From Pirellulales bacterium (GTDB taxonomy: Bacteria; Planctomycetota; Planctomycetia; Pirellulales; JAICIG01), in the NCBI GenBank assembly GCA_025924495.1, contig JAICIG010000128.1:1-18181 (forward strand): a DNA stretch of 18,181 bases, written 5' to 3'. The number at the start of each line of letters is the position of its first letter. Positions within the stretch are counted from its first letter, which is position 1. A program made the position numbers and the translations under genes. Under the pieces are notes generated by a model that was given only the letters and a program-made list of their open reading frames with translations, was not told the origin of the DNA and ran no database searches. Below, in pieces: positions 1 through 6,922 of this stretch.

Positions 1-7
1 TCGACAT
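1..7 (-). CDS. possible start of a gene leaving the left edge (2 codons only)
   Basis: On the minus strand an ATG lies at bases 7-5, followed by TCG and then the window edge. An AGAGG stretch sits about five bases upstream of this ATG, a usable ribosome binding site. Only two codons are visible, so nothing can be said about the product and the start itself may be chance. If real, this gene would be divergent from the moaB-like gene and the two would share the 8-187 upstream region. Confidence 0.2.
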
Positions 8-75
8 GGCGGCCTCTTCATTCCTGTTGCGGTTCGGAAAAGCACTGCGAAACGGGAGAAATCTTCCCAATCTGA

Positions 76-104
76 TCGACGGCGCCAGATCAGTTTAGTA
101 TAAG
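76..104 (+). promoter_or_regulatory. possible promoter for the moaB-like gene
   Basis: TATAAG at 99-104 matches the -10 hexamer at five of six positions. TCGACG at 76-81 matches the -35 consensus at four of six, with a 17-base spacer. Transcription would start near 111, leaving a leader of about 75 bases. This is a pattern match only; planctomycete promoters are poorly defined. Confidence 0.35.
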
Positions 105-187
105 CGCGGCAACCGGGCTCGGACAACGAATTCCCGCGTCTTTTACCTAGACTACCCGTACTGAGCCAAAGGAGCGCCTGCCGCCCC

Positions 188-697
188 ATGAGCCAATCTG
201 CTACGGAGCACCGCTCCCATTCGCCGGCCAGCCTGAGCTGTGCCGTCATAACCGTCAGTGACACCAGAACCCTTGAAAACGACTCAGGGGGCCAAGCCGT
301 CGTCGACCGCCTGCTCGCGGCAAGCCATTGCGTGCTTGCCAGGGAGATTATACCGGATGAGCCCGACCGCATGCGCCCCCTGCTCTCAAGCCTGGCGAGC
401 CAGCACGGAATCGATGCGATCATGCTCACGGGCGGGACGGGCATTACCTCTCGCGATCTGACCTTCGAAACCGTGAGCGCCATGCTTACGAAGCCGCTGC
501 CGGGTTACGGCGAGTTATTCCGGATGCTGAGCTACCAGGAGATCGGCCCAGCCGCAATGCTGTCGCGGGCAGTGGGGGGCGTCCTGGGCAAGACAATTGT
601 GCTGACCATGCCTGGCTCTCCCGCAGCCGTCCGCCTGGCCATGGAAAAGCTCATACTCCCCGAATTGGGCCATTTAGTCCGCGAGGCGAGGAGGTAG
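188..697 (+). CDS. moaB: molybdopterin biosynthesis protein MoaB/MogA family
   Basis: This 169-residue protein belongs to the MoaB/MogA family, which binds molybdopterin and in MogA and its relatives adenylates it before molybdenum insertion. Visible family motifs are ITVSDTR near residue 21, DSGG at 32-35, the glycine-rich TGGTGITSRD at 81-90, SYQEIG at 115-120 and PGSPAAV at 142-148. The length is normal for a single-domain member, whereas MoeA carries extra domains. AGGAG at 170-174 lies about 13 bases before the ATG, rather far, but no better in-frame start is close. No other cofactor gene is visible in this window, so it appears to stand alone. MoaB and MogA cannot be told apart by eye. 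Confidence 0.93.
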   Translation: MSQSATEHRSHSPASLSCAVITVSDTRTLENDSGGQAVVDRLLAASHCVLAREIIPDEPDRMRPLLSSLASQHGIDAIMLTGGTGITSRDLTFETVSAMLTKPLPGYGELFRMLSYQEIGPAAMLSRAVGGVLGKTIVLTMPGSPAAVRLAMEKLILPELGHLVREARR

Positions 698-892
698 TCT
701 CCCAAGACAAACCGTAGAGAAGCGGGCTGCCCACGCTCGGACGCCGACGCCAACTGCCCTAGGGCGCAGGGGCGGCTTGCATTATTCTATGCGGCCCCGC
801 GCTGGTGCGCCCGCTAGCCGCGGCAGGAGGCCAATCCGCGGGCTGACTCAGCGCGACGTCTCTCGTCTCTTCGACAGCCCAAGGAGGGGCTC

Positions 893-1879
893 GTGAAAAA
901 ACGTCGCTATTGGCTGGCCGTATTAGTCGCCCTCGTCGCCAGTTGGCTGGGATATACCAAGTTTTCCAGCGGCATTTTCGAGCGACTCGGACTCGGCTCA
1001 ATCGATCCTAACCAGGTCGAACAAGCGGCTGCTCTGCCGCTGCCGCCCATTGTGAGGCAAGGAGACACGCTCCGGATCGCCTCGTTCAACATTCAAGTGT
1101 TCGGCGAACACAAGCTCGACAAACCCGAAATCGCCGGGATTCTGGCAGAGATCATCCGCCACTTCGACGTCGTGGCCGTGCAGGAGGTGCGGGCCAAAAC
1201 GCAGGAACTGCTGCCGCGCTTCGTCTCCATGGTCAATGCTGCAGGCGCCCATTACGACTATGTCATCGGTCCTCGCCTCGGTCGCAGCGACAGCAAAGAG
1301 CAATACGCCTTTATCTATAACGCCGCCAGCTTGGAATGCGATCGCGAAGCGGTTTACACGGTCAATGATCCCGACGACCTGTTGCATCGCGAACCGCTAG
1401 TGGCCGGATTTCGCGTGCGCGGACCGCCGGACTCCGAGGCGTTCACCTTTACGCTGATCGACATCCATACCGACCCAGACGAGGTCGCCAAGGAACTGAG
1501 CGTCCTCGATGACGTGATTCGAGCCGTGGCCCGCGACGGGCGGGGGGAAGACGACATCATTCTGCTCGGCGACCTGAACGCCGACGACCACCACTTCGGC
1601 GAATTAGGGCAGATGCCCTATCTGCGTTGGGCCATCTCGGGCCGGGCGACGAACACGCGCGGGAACAAACTCTATGACAACATCTTATTCGACTCGCGCG
1701 CCACGACCGAATACCTGGGCCAGGGGGGCGTCGTCGATCTGATGCGCGAATTCAACCTGAGCATGCAGCAGGCGCTGGCCGTTTCCGATCACTTGCCGAT
1801 CTGGGCCGAGTTCAGCCTTCGCGAAGGGGGACGTCCAGGAAGCGTGGCCGTGAGGCCGGGCGGAAGAGTCAGGAGATAA
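893..1879 (+). CDS. membrane-anchored DNase I-like endonuclease/exonuclease/phosphatase protein
   Basis: This 328-residue protein has a basic start (MKKRRY) followed by a hydrophobic stretch at residues 7-20, so it is probably anchored in or exported across the inner membrane. The rest is an endonuclease/exonuclease/phosphatase fold. Catalytic positions can be read off: SFNIQ with N66, QEVR with E98, IHTDPDE with H192, LLGDLNADD with D227 and N229, LYDNILF around D252, and SDHLP with D299 and H300. The IHTDPDEV and YDNILF segments resemble DNase I itself more than phosphatases of the fold, so a nuclease acting outside the cytoplasm is the best reading. The GTG start at 893 has AGGAGG at 882-887, an excellent ribosome binding site. 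It stands alone between moaB and a convergent gene. Confidence 0.88.
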   Translation: MKKRRYWLAVLVALVASWLGYTKFSSGIFERLGLGSIDPNQVEQAAALPLPPIVRQGDTLRIASFNIQVFGEHKLDKPEIAGILAEIIRHFDVVAVQEVRAKTQELLPRFVSMVNAAGAHYDYVIGPRLGRSDSKEQYAFIYNAASLECDREAVYTVNDPDDLLHREPLVAGFRVRGPPDSEAFTFTLIDIHTDPDEVAKELSVLDDVIRAVARDGRGEDDIILLGDLNADDHHFGELGQMPYLRWAISGRATNTRGNKLYDNILFDSRATTEYLGQGGVVDLMREFNLSMQQALAVSDHLPIWAEFSLREGGRPGSVAVRPGGRVRR

Positions 1880-1941
1880 GAGCGAGTCGCGGCTTAGTGC
1901 GAGGCAAGCATAGACTTACTCGCCTCTTCAGTGCCTGCGGA

Positions 1942-1961
1942 GCGCGACTGTTCTATCGCGC
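1942..1961. other. small inverted repeat between convergent genes
   Basis: GCGCGA at 1942-1947 is mirrored by TCGCGC at 1956-1961 around an 8-base loop. It lies in the 125-base gap between the convergent nuclease and methyltransferase genes. No T-run follows on either strand, so it is not a typical intrinsic terminator; it may still slow transcription from either side. Confidence 0.3.
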
Positions 1962-2004
1962 GAAGGCTCCAACGAGGCCGATTCGCTCTCCGGCTGCCGA
2001 CCGC

Positions 2005-2610
2005 CTACATGACCCGCCAGAAGTGCAAGCAAGCCAGAGCGGCGATTGCGGTCACGGCGGCATTGTACTCGCGATTGTTCAGCCACTGGCCGAGCGACCA
2101 TTCGGTTTGCAAGTTGGTAAGTAGCCGATAGGGAAACAATCGCGGCACGGCGGCTGCATACTGAGTCCAAGCTTCGCCATGCCGTTCCACCAGCCGCCGC
2201 TCTTCGCGTCGCATGGTCAGAATGTAAATGACCAGCACGGGGCCGAAGACGATGCACGCATCGAGCAAATTGCTGACAATTATGCAAAACCCGAGCATCA
2301 TCAGCAGCGAACCGAGGTACAACGGATGGCGGCAGAGCTTATAGGGGCCGGTGGTTGCCAGAACCTTAGTCTTCTTGATCACTCCTGCCGCCCATGAGCG
2401 GACAGACAAGCCGATCAGCACGAGCGCCAGTCCGGTCATTGCAAACGGGTCATGCAAATTCCAGGTGTCGTGCGGCTTGGTGCCTGTAACGATGTCTTTC
2501 AGCAGCAGCAAACTGAAGACAACCAGTGAGATCGTCACTCGTTGTACGACGAGAAAATCCACGATCCCTTCCCAATGGCTCTTACGCAAGGTGTGTTCCA
2601 TGTCGCTCAC
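2005..2610 (-). CDS. isoprenylcysteine carboxyl methyltransferase (ICMT/PEMT) family membrane protein
   Basis: This 201-residue integral membrane protein has hydrophobic segments near residues 20-40, 55-72, 98-132 and 182-198. It carries the ICMT/PEMT signature: GPYKLCRHPLYLG at 88-100 (the RHPxYxG motif) and, after the third hydrophobic block, EERRL..RHGEAW..YAAAVPRLFP at 136-160. These form the S-adenosylmethionine site in this superfamily. Bacterial members methylate small or lipid substrates that usually cannot be predicted. The start at 2610 is GTG with GGGGA close upstream; an in-frame ATG at 2601, four codons in, with AGGTGAG before it, is an equally good choice. It is convergent with the nuclease gene and divergent from csbD. 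Confidence 0.85.
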   Translation of the reverse strand: MSDMEHTLRKSHWEGIVDFLVVQRVTISLVVFSLLLLKDIVTGTKPHDTWNLHDPFAMTGLALVLIGLSVRSWAAGVIKKTKVLATTGPYKLCRHPLYLGSLLMMLGFCIIVSNLLDACIVFGPVLVIYILTMRREERRLVERHGEAWTQYAAAVPRLFPYRLLTNLQTEWSLGQWLNNREYNAAVTAIAALACLHFWRVM

Positions 2611-2944
2611 CTGGTCCCCGGAAAACAGATCGCGGCTTATAACCTTCGACGCGCATCGAGGTCAAGACGAACTGCCGAAGCCGCCGCGACTTACCTAAAC
2701 TGCCAAGGCGAGCGCACTCATTCGGTTCAGGTTCATTCAGGCTGGCCTCCCGCCAGCCATAACGGAATCGGGCGGGCGACGACTCTGTGCGTTCTACGAT
2801 GCTCTAGACATAGTTCTCGTTGGACGTTCGGCTCGCTAGCCCTCTGTCCGTGGCAAACGCTTTCGAACGTGCGGCATGCCTGTTGCATTGAGCGATTCAT
2901 AGGCAAGTCAACGCACAGAGAACCAAAAGACTGAGGTTATCGCC
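2611..2944. other. 334-base divergent intergenic region with a hairpin
   Basis: No convincing gene is seen between the methyltransferase (leftward) and CsbD (rightward) genes. It contains the direct repeat GGTTCAGGTTCA at about 2724-2735 and a perfect 7-base stem, GGCTGGC at 2740-2746 with GCCAGCC at 2752-2758, around a CTCCC loop. No T-run follows. Promoters for both flanking genes should lie here, but none matches the -35/-10 consensus well. CsbD-family genes are often under a stress sigma factor, whose sites I could not identify. Confidence 0.4.
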
Positions 2945-3154
2945 ATGAGAGGCAAAGCTGATCAGGTTAAGGGGCGAGTGAAAGAGGCAACTGGCGCGCT
3001 TACGGGCGACGAGAAGATGAAGCGCGAAGGCAAGCTCGACCAAGCGGCGGGCAAGGTCAAGGAAGCCGCGGAAAACGCGGCGGAGCGAGTCAAAGAGGCT
3101 TCGGAACGAGCGGTAGATCGAGCCAGAGACGCGGCCGATCCGCGTCGGAAATAA
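2945..3154 (+). CDS. CsbD family stress-response protein
   Basis: This small, highly charged 69-residue protein matches the CsbD family at its N-terminus: the KADQVKGRVKEATGALTGD stretch and the KREGKLDQAAGKVKE stretch are characteristic. CsbD proteins are induced by general stress in many bacteria, but their molecular function is not known. After residue 35 the chain continues as an uninterrupted amphipathic helix rich in A, E, K and R, which looks like the repeats of LEA or apolipoprotein-like helices. There is no membrane segment or signal, so it is cytoplasmic. GAGG at about 2933-2936, nine bases before the ATG, serves as ribosome binding site. It appears to be a single-gene unit. Confidence 0.88.
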   Translation: MRGKADQVKGRVKEATGALTGDEKMKREGKLDQAAGKVKEAAENAAERVKEASERAVDRARDAADPRRK

Positions 3155-3507
3155 TTGCTCCGATCCCCTGTCGTCCGTTTGCTTGCAAGGCGTACGCCGC
3201 GTAATGCCTGGAACTCCGCGGCGGTGCGCCTGCAGGCAAGCGGGACAGTTTTCGTTGGCTGCGGCGTTCGGCCGCAGTAATGGCCGCGAGCGCATAAAAA
3301 AGCCCGACGAGAGTCTGTCAGAATCGACGCTCGACGGGCTCACGCCGCGGGTAAGTCTCTGACGCTTCTTGCGGCGTCCCTGTCAGAACGGTGGCGGTGA
3401 AGCAGCCGACCAGAACGTCCGGACAAAACAACTATAGCTCAGGTTTGAAACGAGCAAGGGAAAATTTTTTCCGCCCGGTTGCGTCGGCGATCGTCTCGGC
3501 GAGAGCC
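3155..3507. other. 353-base convergent intergenic region
   Basis: No gene is seen between the csbD-like gene and the convergent exonuclease gene. The region holds a hairpin (CTGCGGC at 3259-3265, GCCGCAG at 3271-3277, 5-base loop) and a leftward terminator at 3296-3340. An A/T-rich near-palindrome, GGGAAAATTTTTTCCGCCC, lies at about 3460-3478, just downstream of the exonuclease stop. Confidence 0.45.
3296..3340 (-). terminator. probable intrinsic terminator for leftward transcription
   Basis: Read on the minus strand, AGCCCGTCGAG (3340-3330) pairs with CTCGTCGGGCT (3311-3301) with one mismatch, and a run of six T follows at 3301-3296. This fits an intrinsic terminator for transcripts arriving from the exonuclease gene, whose stop is about 170 bases upstream. 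On the plus strand it would only be a hairpin without a T-run, so it serves csbD less well. Confidence 0.6.
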
Positions 3508-4320
3508 TTATTTTTCCCAGGGGTTTTGCCAGTCGCCCCAACGTTCCAGGTAGAGACGGTAGGCCATGGTTTCGTTGGCTCGCTTCGCCAGCCAGTCTTT
3601 CGTTCCGGCGATTAGACCCTGTTCGTCATCCAGGGTAATCTGCCCCGTTACAACGCGGGTGCGCAAGAAGACGAAGTAAGTATCGAGCACATCGCAACGG
3701 CAATAGTCGTTGATCTCGGCGAGTTTGCCCGCGTCGAACAGGTCTTGGACCATGTGGCCCTGAACGTCCATCTTGCCCGGCTTCCCGAGCAGATTCGCCG
3801 CCAGATTCAAGCCTCCGTTGAAACGCGTCGAGCCAAAATTGGTAAGCAGCTCTTGCAGGTCGAGATGAGCATCGAGGTTATAGCGGTTTCGCGGCTGTTC
3901 GAAGCTCTTGGCGGCGAGATTGAACCAGCCCGGTACGCTGACTCCATAGCGAAAGGCCGCCAGTTCCAAGAGCGGCAGATCGAACGTCCGACCGTTGAAG
4001 CTGACCAGCGTCGGCCGTCCGTATTTTTCCCAACCTCGCCAAAAGTGTTCGGTGATGATATGTGGCCGGAATTGCGGCTCGTCCAAGGTCACCAGATCAA
4101 GCAGCCGAAAATCGGCCGCCACTTTGGCGATCGCGATCGAAAGCGGTACTTGGAACGTGTAGGGAATGAAATCGCTCTCATATTGCTTCATCAACTCATC
4201 GCGATAGCGGCGGATCGCTTGCTGCGCGGCCAACGACTCGCCCGGATAACGCAGTCTCGAAACGAGTTCGCCATCGGCGACGCTCTCAATATCAAATACC
4301 AGGTAGCGAGCATTAGACAT
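3508..4320 (-). CDS. stand-alone DEDDy 3'-5' exonuclease of the PolB-exonuclease-like family
   Basis: This 270-residue protein contains the three exonuclease motifs of the DnaQ/PolB superfamily. ExoI is FDIES with D10 and E12, ExoII is SFNGRTFDLP with D114, and ExoIII is YCRCD with Y196 and D200, placing it in the DEDDy class. No polymerase domain is attached. It fits the family described as predicted 3'-5' exonuclease related to the PolB exonuclease domain, acting on single-stranded nucleic acid ends; the true substrate is not known. I chose the ATG at 4320 because the fold begins six residues later. An upstream GTG at 4368 would add 16 residues of non-family sequence. No clear ribosome binding site precedes 4320. 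It is divergent from the peptidase T gene across 134 bases. Confidence 0.88.
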   Translation of the reverse strand: MSNARYLVFDIESVADGELVSRLRYPGESLAAQQAIRRYRDELMKQYESDFIPYTFQVPLSIAIAKVAADFRLLDLVTLDEPQFRPHIITEHFWRGWEKYGRPTLVSFNGRTFDLPLLELAAFRYGVSVPGWFNLAAKSFEQPRNRYNLDAHLDLQELLTNFGSTRFNGGLNLAANLLGKPGKMDVQGHMVQDLFDAGKLAEINDYCRCDVLDTYFVFLRTRVVTGQITLDDEQGLIAGTKDWLAKRANETMAYRLYLERWGDWQNPWEK

Positions 4321-4454
4321 GGCGGGATATATTGATCGTCTTTCTAGAGAATGCGAAACGCGAACCACGCAACGAAGAATACGCCTCTCCGCCCCTCGGC
4401 CGCAAGTGCCCTGCGGACGGCGACCCCCGCAAGTTCCAACGCGGCGAGATTGGC

Positions 4455-5687
4455 ATGAATCATGAACGACTGCTGCAGCGATTTCTTCGCTATGTTCAGA
4501 TCGATACCACCGCCGGAGACGGCTCGAAAGGATATCCGAGTTCTGAGGGCCAATTGGAACTGGGGCGAGTGTTGGCTGCTGAATTGCGGCAGATCGGATT
4601 GGCCGACGTCGAACAAGACGGCTACGGCATCATCTTGGCGACCTTGCCGAGCAACTGCCGGCGGCAAGTTCCGGTGATCGCTTTCAACGCGCATCTCGAC
4701 ACTTCACCGGAGACCACCGGCAAAGGCGTCAAGCCCCAAGTATGGCGCAACTACGATGGCCGCGACCTGACGCTTCCCGGCGATCGCTCGCAAGTCATCC
4801 GCGTGGAGGCCAACTCGGAACTGCGTGAGCTTGTCGGACGAACCATCATCACTAGCGACGGCACGACGCTGCTGGGAGCCGACGACAAAGCAGGCATTGC
4901 GGCCATTATGGAGGCTGTGGAGTACCTGGCAGAACATCCTGAGCTGGAACACGGCGCCATCCGGATATGTTTCACTTGCGATGAAGAGATCGGCCACGGC
5001 GTCGACCACGTCGATCTTGCCAAACTGGCAGCCGTCGCCTGCTACACGCTCGACGGATCGGGTTGCGATCAAATCGACGTGGAAACCTTTTCGGCCGACT
5101 TGGCGACAGTTACGGTCCGAGGCGTCAATATCCATCCCTCGATCGCTAAAGGAAGAATGGTCAATGCGCTGCGCGTCGCTGGCGATTTTCTCTCGCGATT
5201 GCCCGGCAATGAGCTCGCTCCCGAAACAACCGACGGCCGACAGGGCTTTTTGCATCCGTACAAAATGGATGGCGGCGTGGCCCAGGTCGTAATTTCGATC
5301 CTGCTCCGAGATTTCGATACGCCACGTCTTGCCGAATATGCTCAGCTGCTCGAGCGCGCCGCAAGAGAGACCGCCGCCGCATGGCCAGGCTCGGCCGTCG
5401 ATGTATCGGTCGTTCCGCAATATCGCAACATGGCGGAAGGGCTGGCGCGCGAGCCGCGGGCCGTCGCTCATGCGCAAGAAGCGCTGCGCCGCCTCGGGCG
5501 CGAGCCGCAATTGACGATCATCCGCGGCGGCACCGACGGCTCGCGATTCACCGAGCTTGGATTGCCTACCCCGAATCTGTCGACCGGCGAACACAATCCG
5601 CACTCGCCGCTGGAATGGACCTGCCTGGAAGAAATGGCCCAAGCCGCCGAAACGATCGTGGCGCTGGCGCAAGTCTGGGCCGGCTGA
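4455..5687 (+). CDS. pepT: peptidase T (tripeptide aminopeptidase)
   Basis: This 410-residue cytoplasmic metallopeptidase of the M20 family is close in length to E. coli PepT (about 408). It removes the N-terminal residue from tripeptides using two zinc ions. Metal and catalytic residues are visible in the expected order: AHLDTSP with H80 and D82, GADDKAG with D143, CDEEIG with E177 and E178, TLDG with D200 and GEHNPHSPLEW with H380. The segment ATVTVRGVNIHPSIAKGRMV at 217-236 belongs to the dimerisation domain. The ATG at 4455 is chosen because upstream in-frame sequence back to 4332 is not family-like; only a weak GGCGAG precedes it. It is a single gene, divergent from the exonuclease. Confidence 0.94.
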   Translation: MNHERLLQRFLRYVQIDTTAGDGSKGYPSSEGQLELGRVLAAELRQIGLADVEQDGYGIILATLPSNCRRQVPVIAFNAHLDTSPETTGKGVKPQVWRNYDGRDLTLPGDRSQVIRVEANSELRELVGRTIITSDGTTLLGADDKAGIAAIMEAVEYLAEHPELEHGAIRICFTCDEEIGHGVDHVDLAKLAAVACYTLDGSGCDQIDVETFSADLATVTVRGVNIHPSIAKGRMVNALRVAGDFLSRLPGNELAPETTDGRQGFLHPYKMDGGVAQVVISILLRDFDTPRLAEYAQLLERAARETAAAWPGSAVDVSVVPQYRNMAEGLAREPRAVAHAQEALRRLGREPQLTIIRGGTDGSRFTELGLPTPNLSTGEHNPHSPLEWTCLEEMAQAAETIVALAQVWAG

Positions 5688-6007
5688 GGCCGAGGGCTGC
5701 GGCCGGACTTAGTTCAACCTGCAACATCCGGCGATACATCGAGTCTTCGCGGCGCCGGCACGCCGTCGTTTTCCGGCCTCGATTTGTTGAGAAAAAACGA
5801 CATTCAACCGACTCGCGAATTGAGCTGCGGCCGTCGGCAAAGGGGCTAAGTGGCTGCGTACGTAGCGGCTTAAGACTTTCGGCCGCCGTCACGGAGCACA
5901 ACGGCGCCAGCTTTGCTTTCTCAGCCATCCCAGCCGCAGCTAGGGGAAGGTCGTGCGGCTAGTCCCGCGTTGCCGCTATTTTTCGTTGCTGTTTTGGCGA
6001 GAGCATC
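5688..6007. other. 320-base intergenic region with palindromes
   Basis: No gene is seen between peptidase T and the orphan gene at 6008. Two symmetric elements stand out: GTCGTTTT at 5765-5772 with AAAACGAC at 5794-5801, and a 26-base imperfect palindrome centred on CGTACG at 5857-5862. No T-run makes either a typical terminator. Confidence 0.4.
5847..5872. promoter_or_regulatory. imperfect palindrome, possible operator
   Basis: The arms TAAG..GCT.CGT and ACG.AGC..CTTA pair symmetrically around the CGTACG core at 5857-5862, with three mismatched pairs. A symmetric site of this size is typical of a dimeric regulator's operator. It lies about 136 bases upstream of the gene at 6008. No regulator gene is nearby and no second copy was noticed in the window. 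Confidence 0.3.
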
Positions 6008-6922
6008 ATGCACAGTCGCGAATTGATCGAATTGGCCGCTCTGGCATCTGCACACGGCCCCGCACTCCTCCGCAGCAGTTCGCCATTTTTGGCCATCGAA
6101 GGTCTGGGACAGTATTGGGCGGCTTCGAAATGTCGGCTCGATCGTTGGAGCCGCGTCTTGAGGGCATCAATGCCGTCAAACTCACCAGCTTCGGCGCATG
6201 CCTCTGCGTTCTTTCAGACGTTGCATCAGGCGCCGCCGTCTGACGGTCATTTGAAGAGCGTACTGGAAGAGATTCTGACCAGCGAAGTCCTGACGCGCGT
6301 CTGGACGGCCGTGTTGGCTGCTTTCGATCAACGTCGTGGATGCGATGAACATTCGCCGATTGCTCGCACTATCCTTCTCGGACACTCCGAAGCGCGTCAC
6401 CGAGCACTGCTGCTGCTCGTGCACGGCCCAGGAGTCTCTTCGCACGATGCGCTGACGTTAAATCGCTTGCGGCGACGGGCCGAGCGCTGGACCGATCTGC
6501 TCATCGGGCATCTGTCCGTCGAACACGATGTGTCTGAATTTTCCGCGAATCCGACGCTTGCGCGGGAATTTGCCGAGGACTTCCGCCATCAGCGCGGCTG
6601 GTCGCTTGACGGCCAGGCCTGGCCCTTGGCGATGGCTTCGTTGCGAGCCGCTTTCCGCCAGGGCGTTTCCGATCGCTGTCCCAACAGCGATCTCAATCGC
6701 CAGATCGCCGCCGGCGTGCTCGCTTGTTTCCCGCCCGATCTGTTCGATTCCACCGGGCTGTTGCAATCGCTCTGGATGGCGCGAATCACGCACGCCGCCG
6801 ACGATGCCCAAGGCTTGATCGCCGAGATGTTCGCAGCCGACGCCGCGCCTGCTCATCAATTGGACTCCAACTTGCTGCGTGGACTGCCGACCGGTCGAGA
6901 AAGACGACGGTCTGGTCCTTAG
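6008..6922 (+). CDS. hypothetical protein, 304 residues, function unknown
   Basis: I do not recognise this protein. It reads as a mostly alpha-helical soluble protein without signal peptide, membrane segment or known catalytic motif. The N-terminal half begins HSRELIELAALASAHGPAL and contains a GLGQYWAASKCRLDRW segment. The centre is rich in R, H and L (LNRLRRRAERWTDLL at about 151-165). The C-terminal part carries a QIAAGVLACFPPDLFD segment, and the last 18 residues are charged and low in order. Third-position G/C preference resembles the neighbouring genes, which supports real coding. GAGAG lies six or so bases before the ATG. It stands alone, flanked by 320 and 637 bases without genes. Confidence 0.7.
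   Translation: MHSRELIELAALASAHGPALLRSSSPFLAIEGLGQYWAASKCRLDRWSRVLRASMPSNSPASAHASAFFQTLHQAPPSDGHLKSVLEEILTSEVLTRVWTAVLAAFDQRRGCDEHSPIARTILLGHSEARHRALLLLVHGPGVSSHDALTLNRLRRRAERWTDLLIGHLSVEHDVSEFSANPTLAREFAEDFRHQRGWSLDGQAWPLAMASLRAAFRQGVSDRCPNSDLNRQIAAGVLACFPPDLFDSTGLLQSLWMARITHAADDAQGLIAEMFAADAAPAHQLDSNLLRGLPTGRERRRSGP

Noticed and set aside
2897..3343. 148-residue open frame on the minus strand opposite csbD
   Set aside because: It covers csbD and the terminator hairpin and shows no recognisable domain.
4704..5672. 322-residue open frame on the minus strand opposite peptidase T
   Set aside because: It fully overlaps pepT, whose metal-binding residues are all present; the antisense product has no recognisable domain.
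5381..5962. 193-residue open frame crossing the pepT stop
   Set aside because: It is a shifted frame of pepT at first and then continues into non-coding sequence with arginine-rich content.
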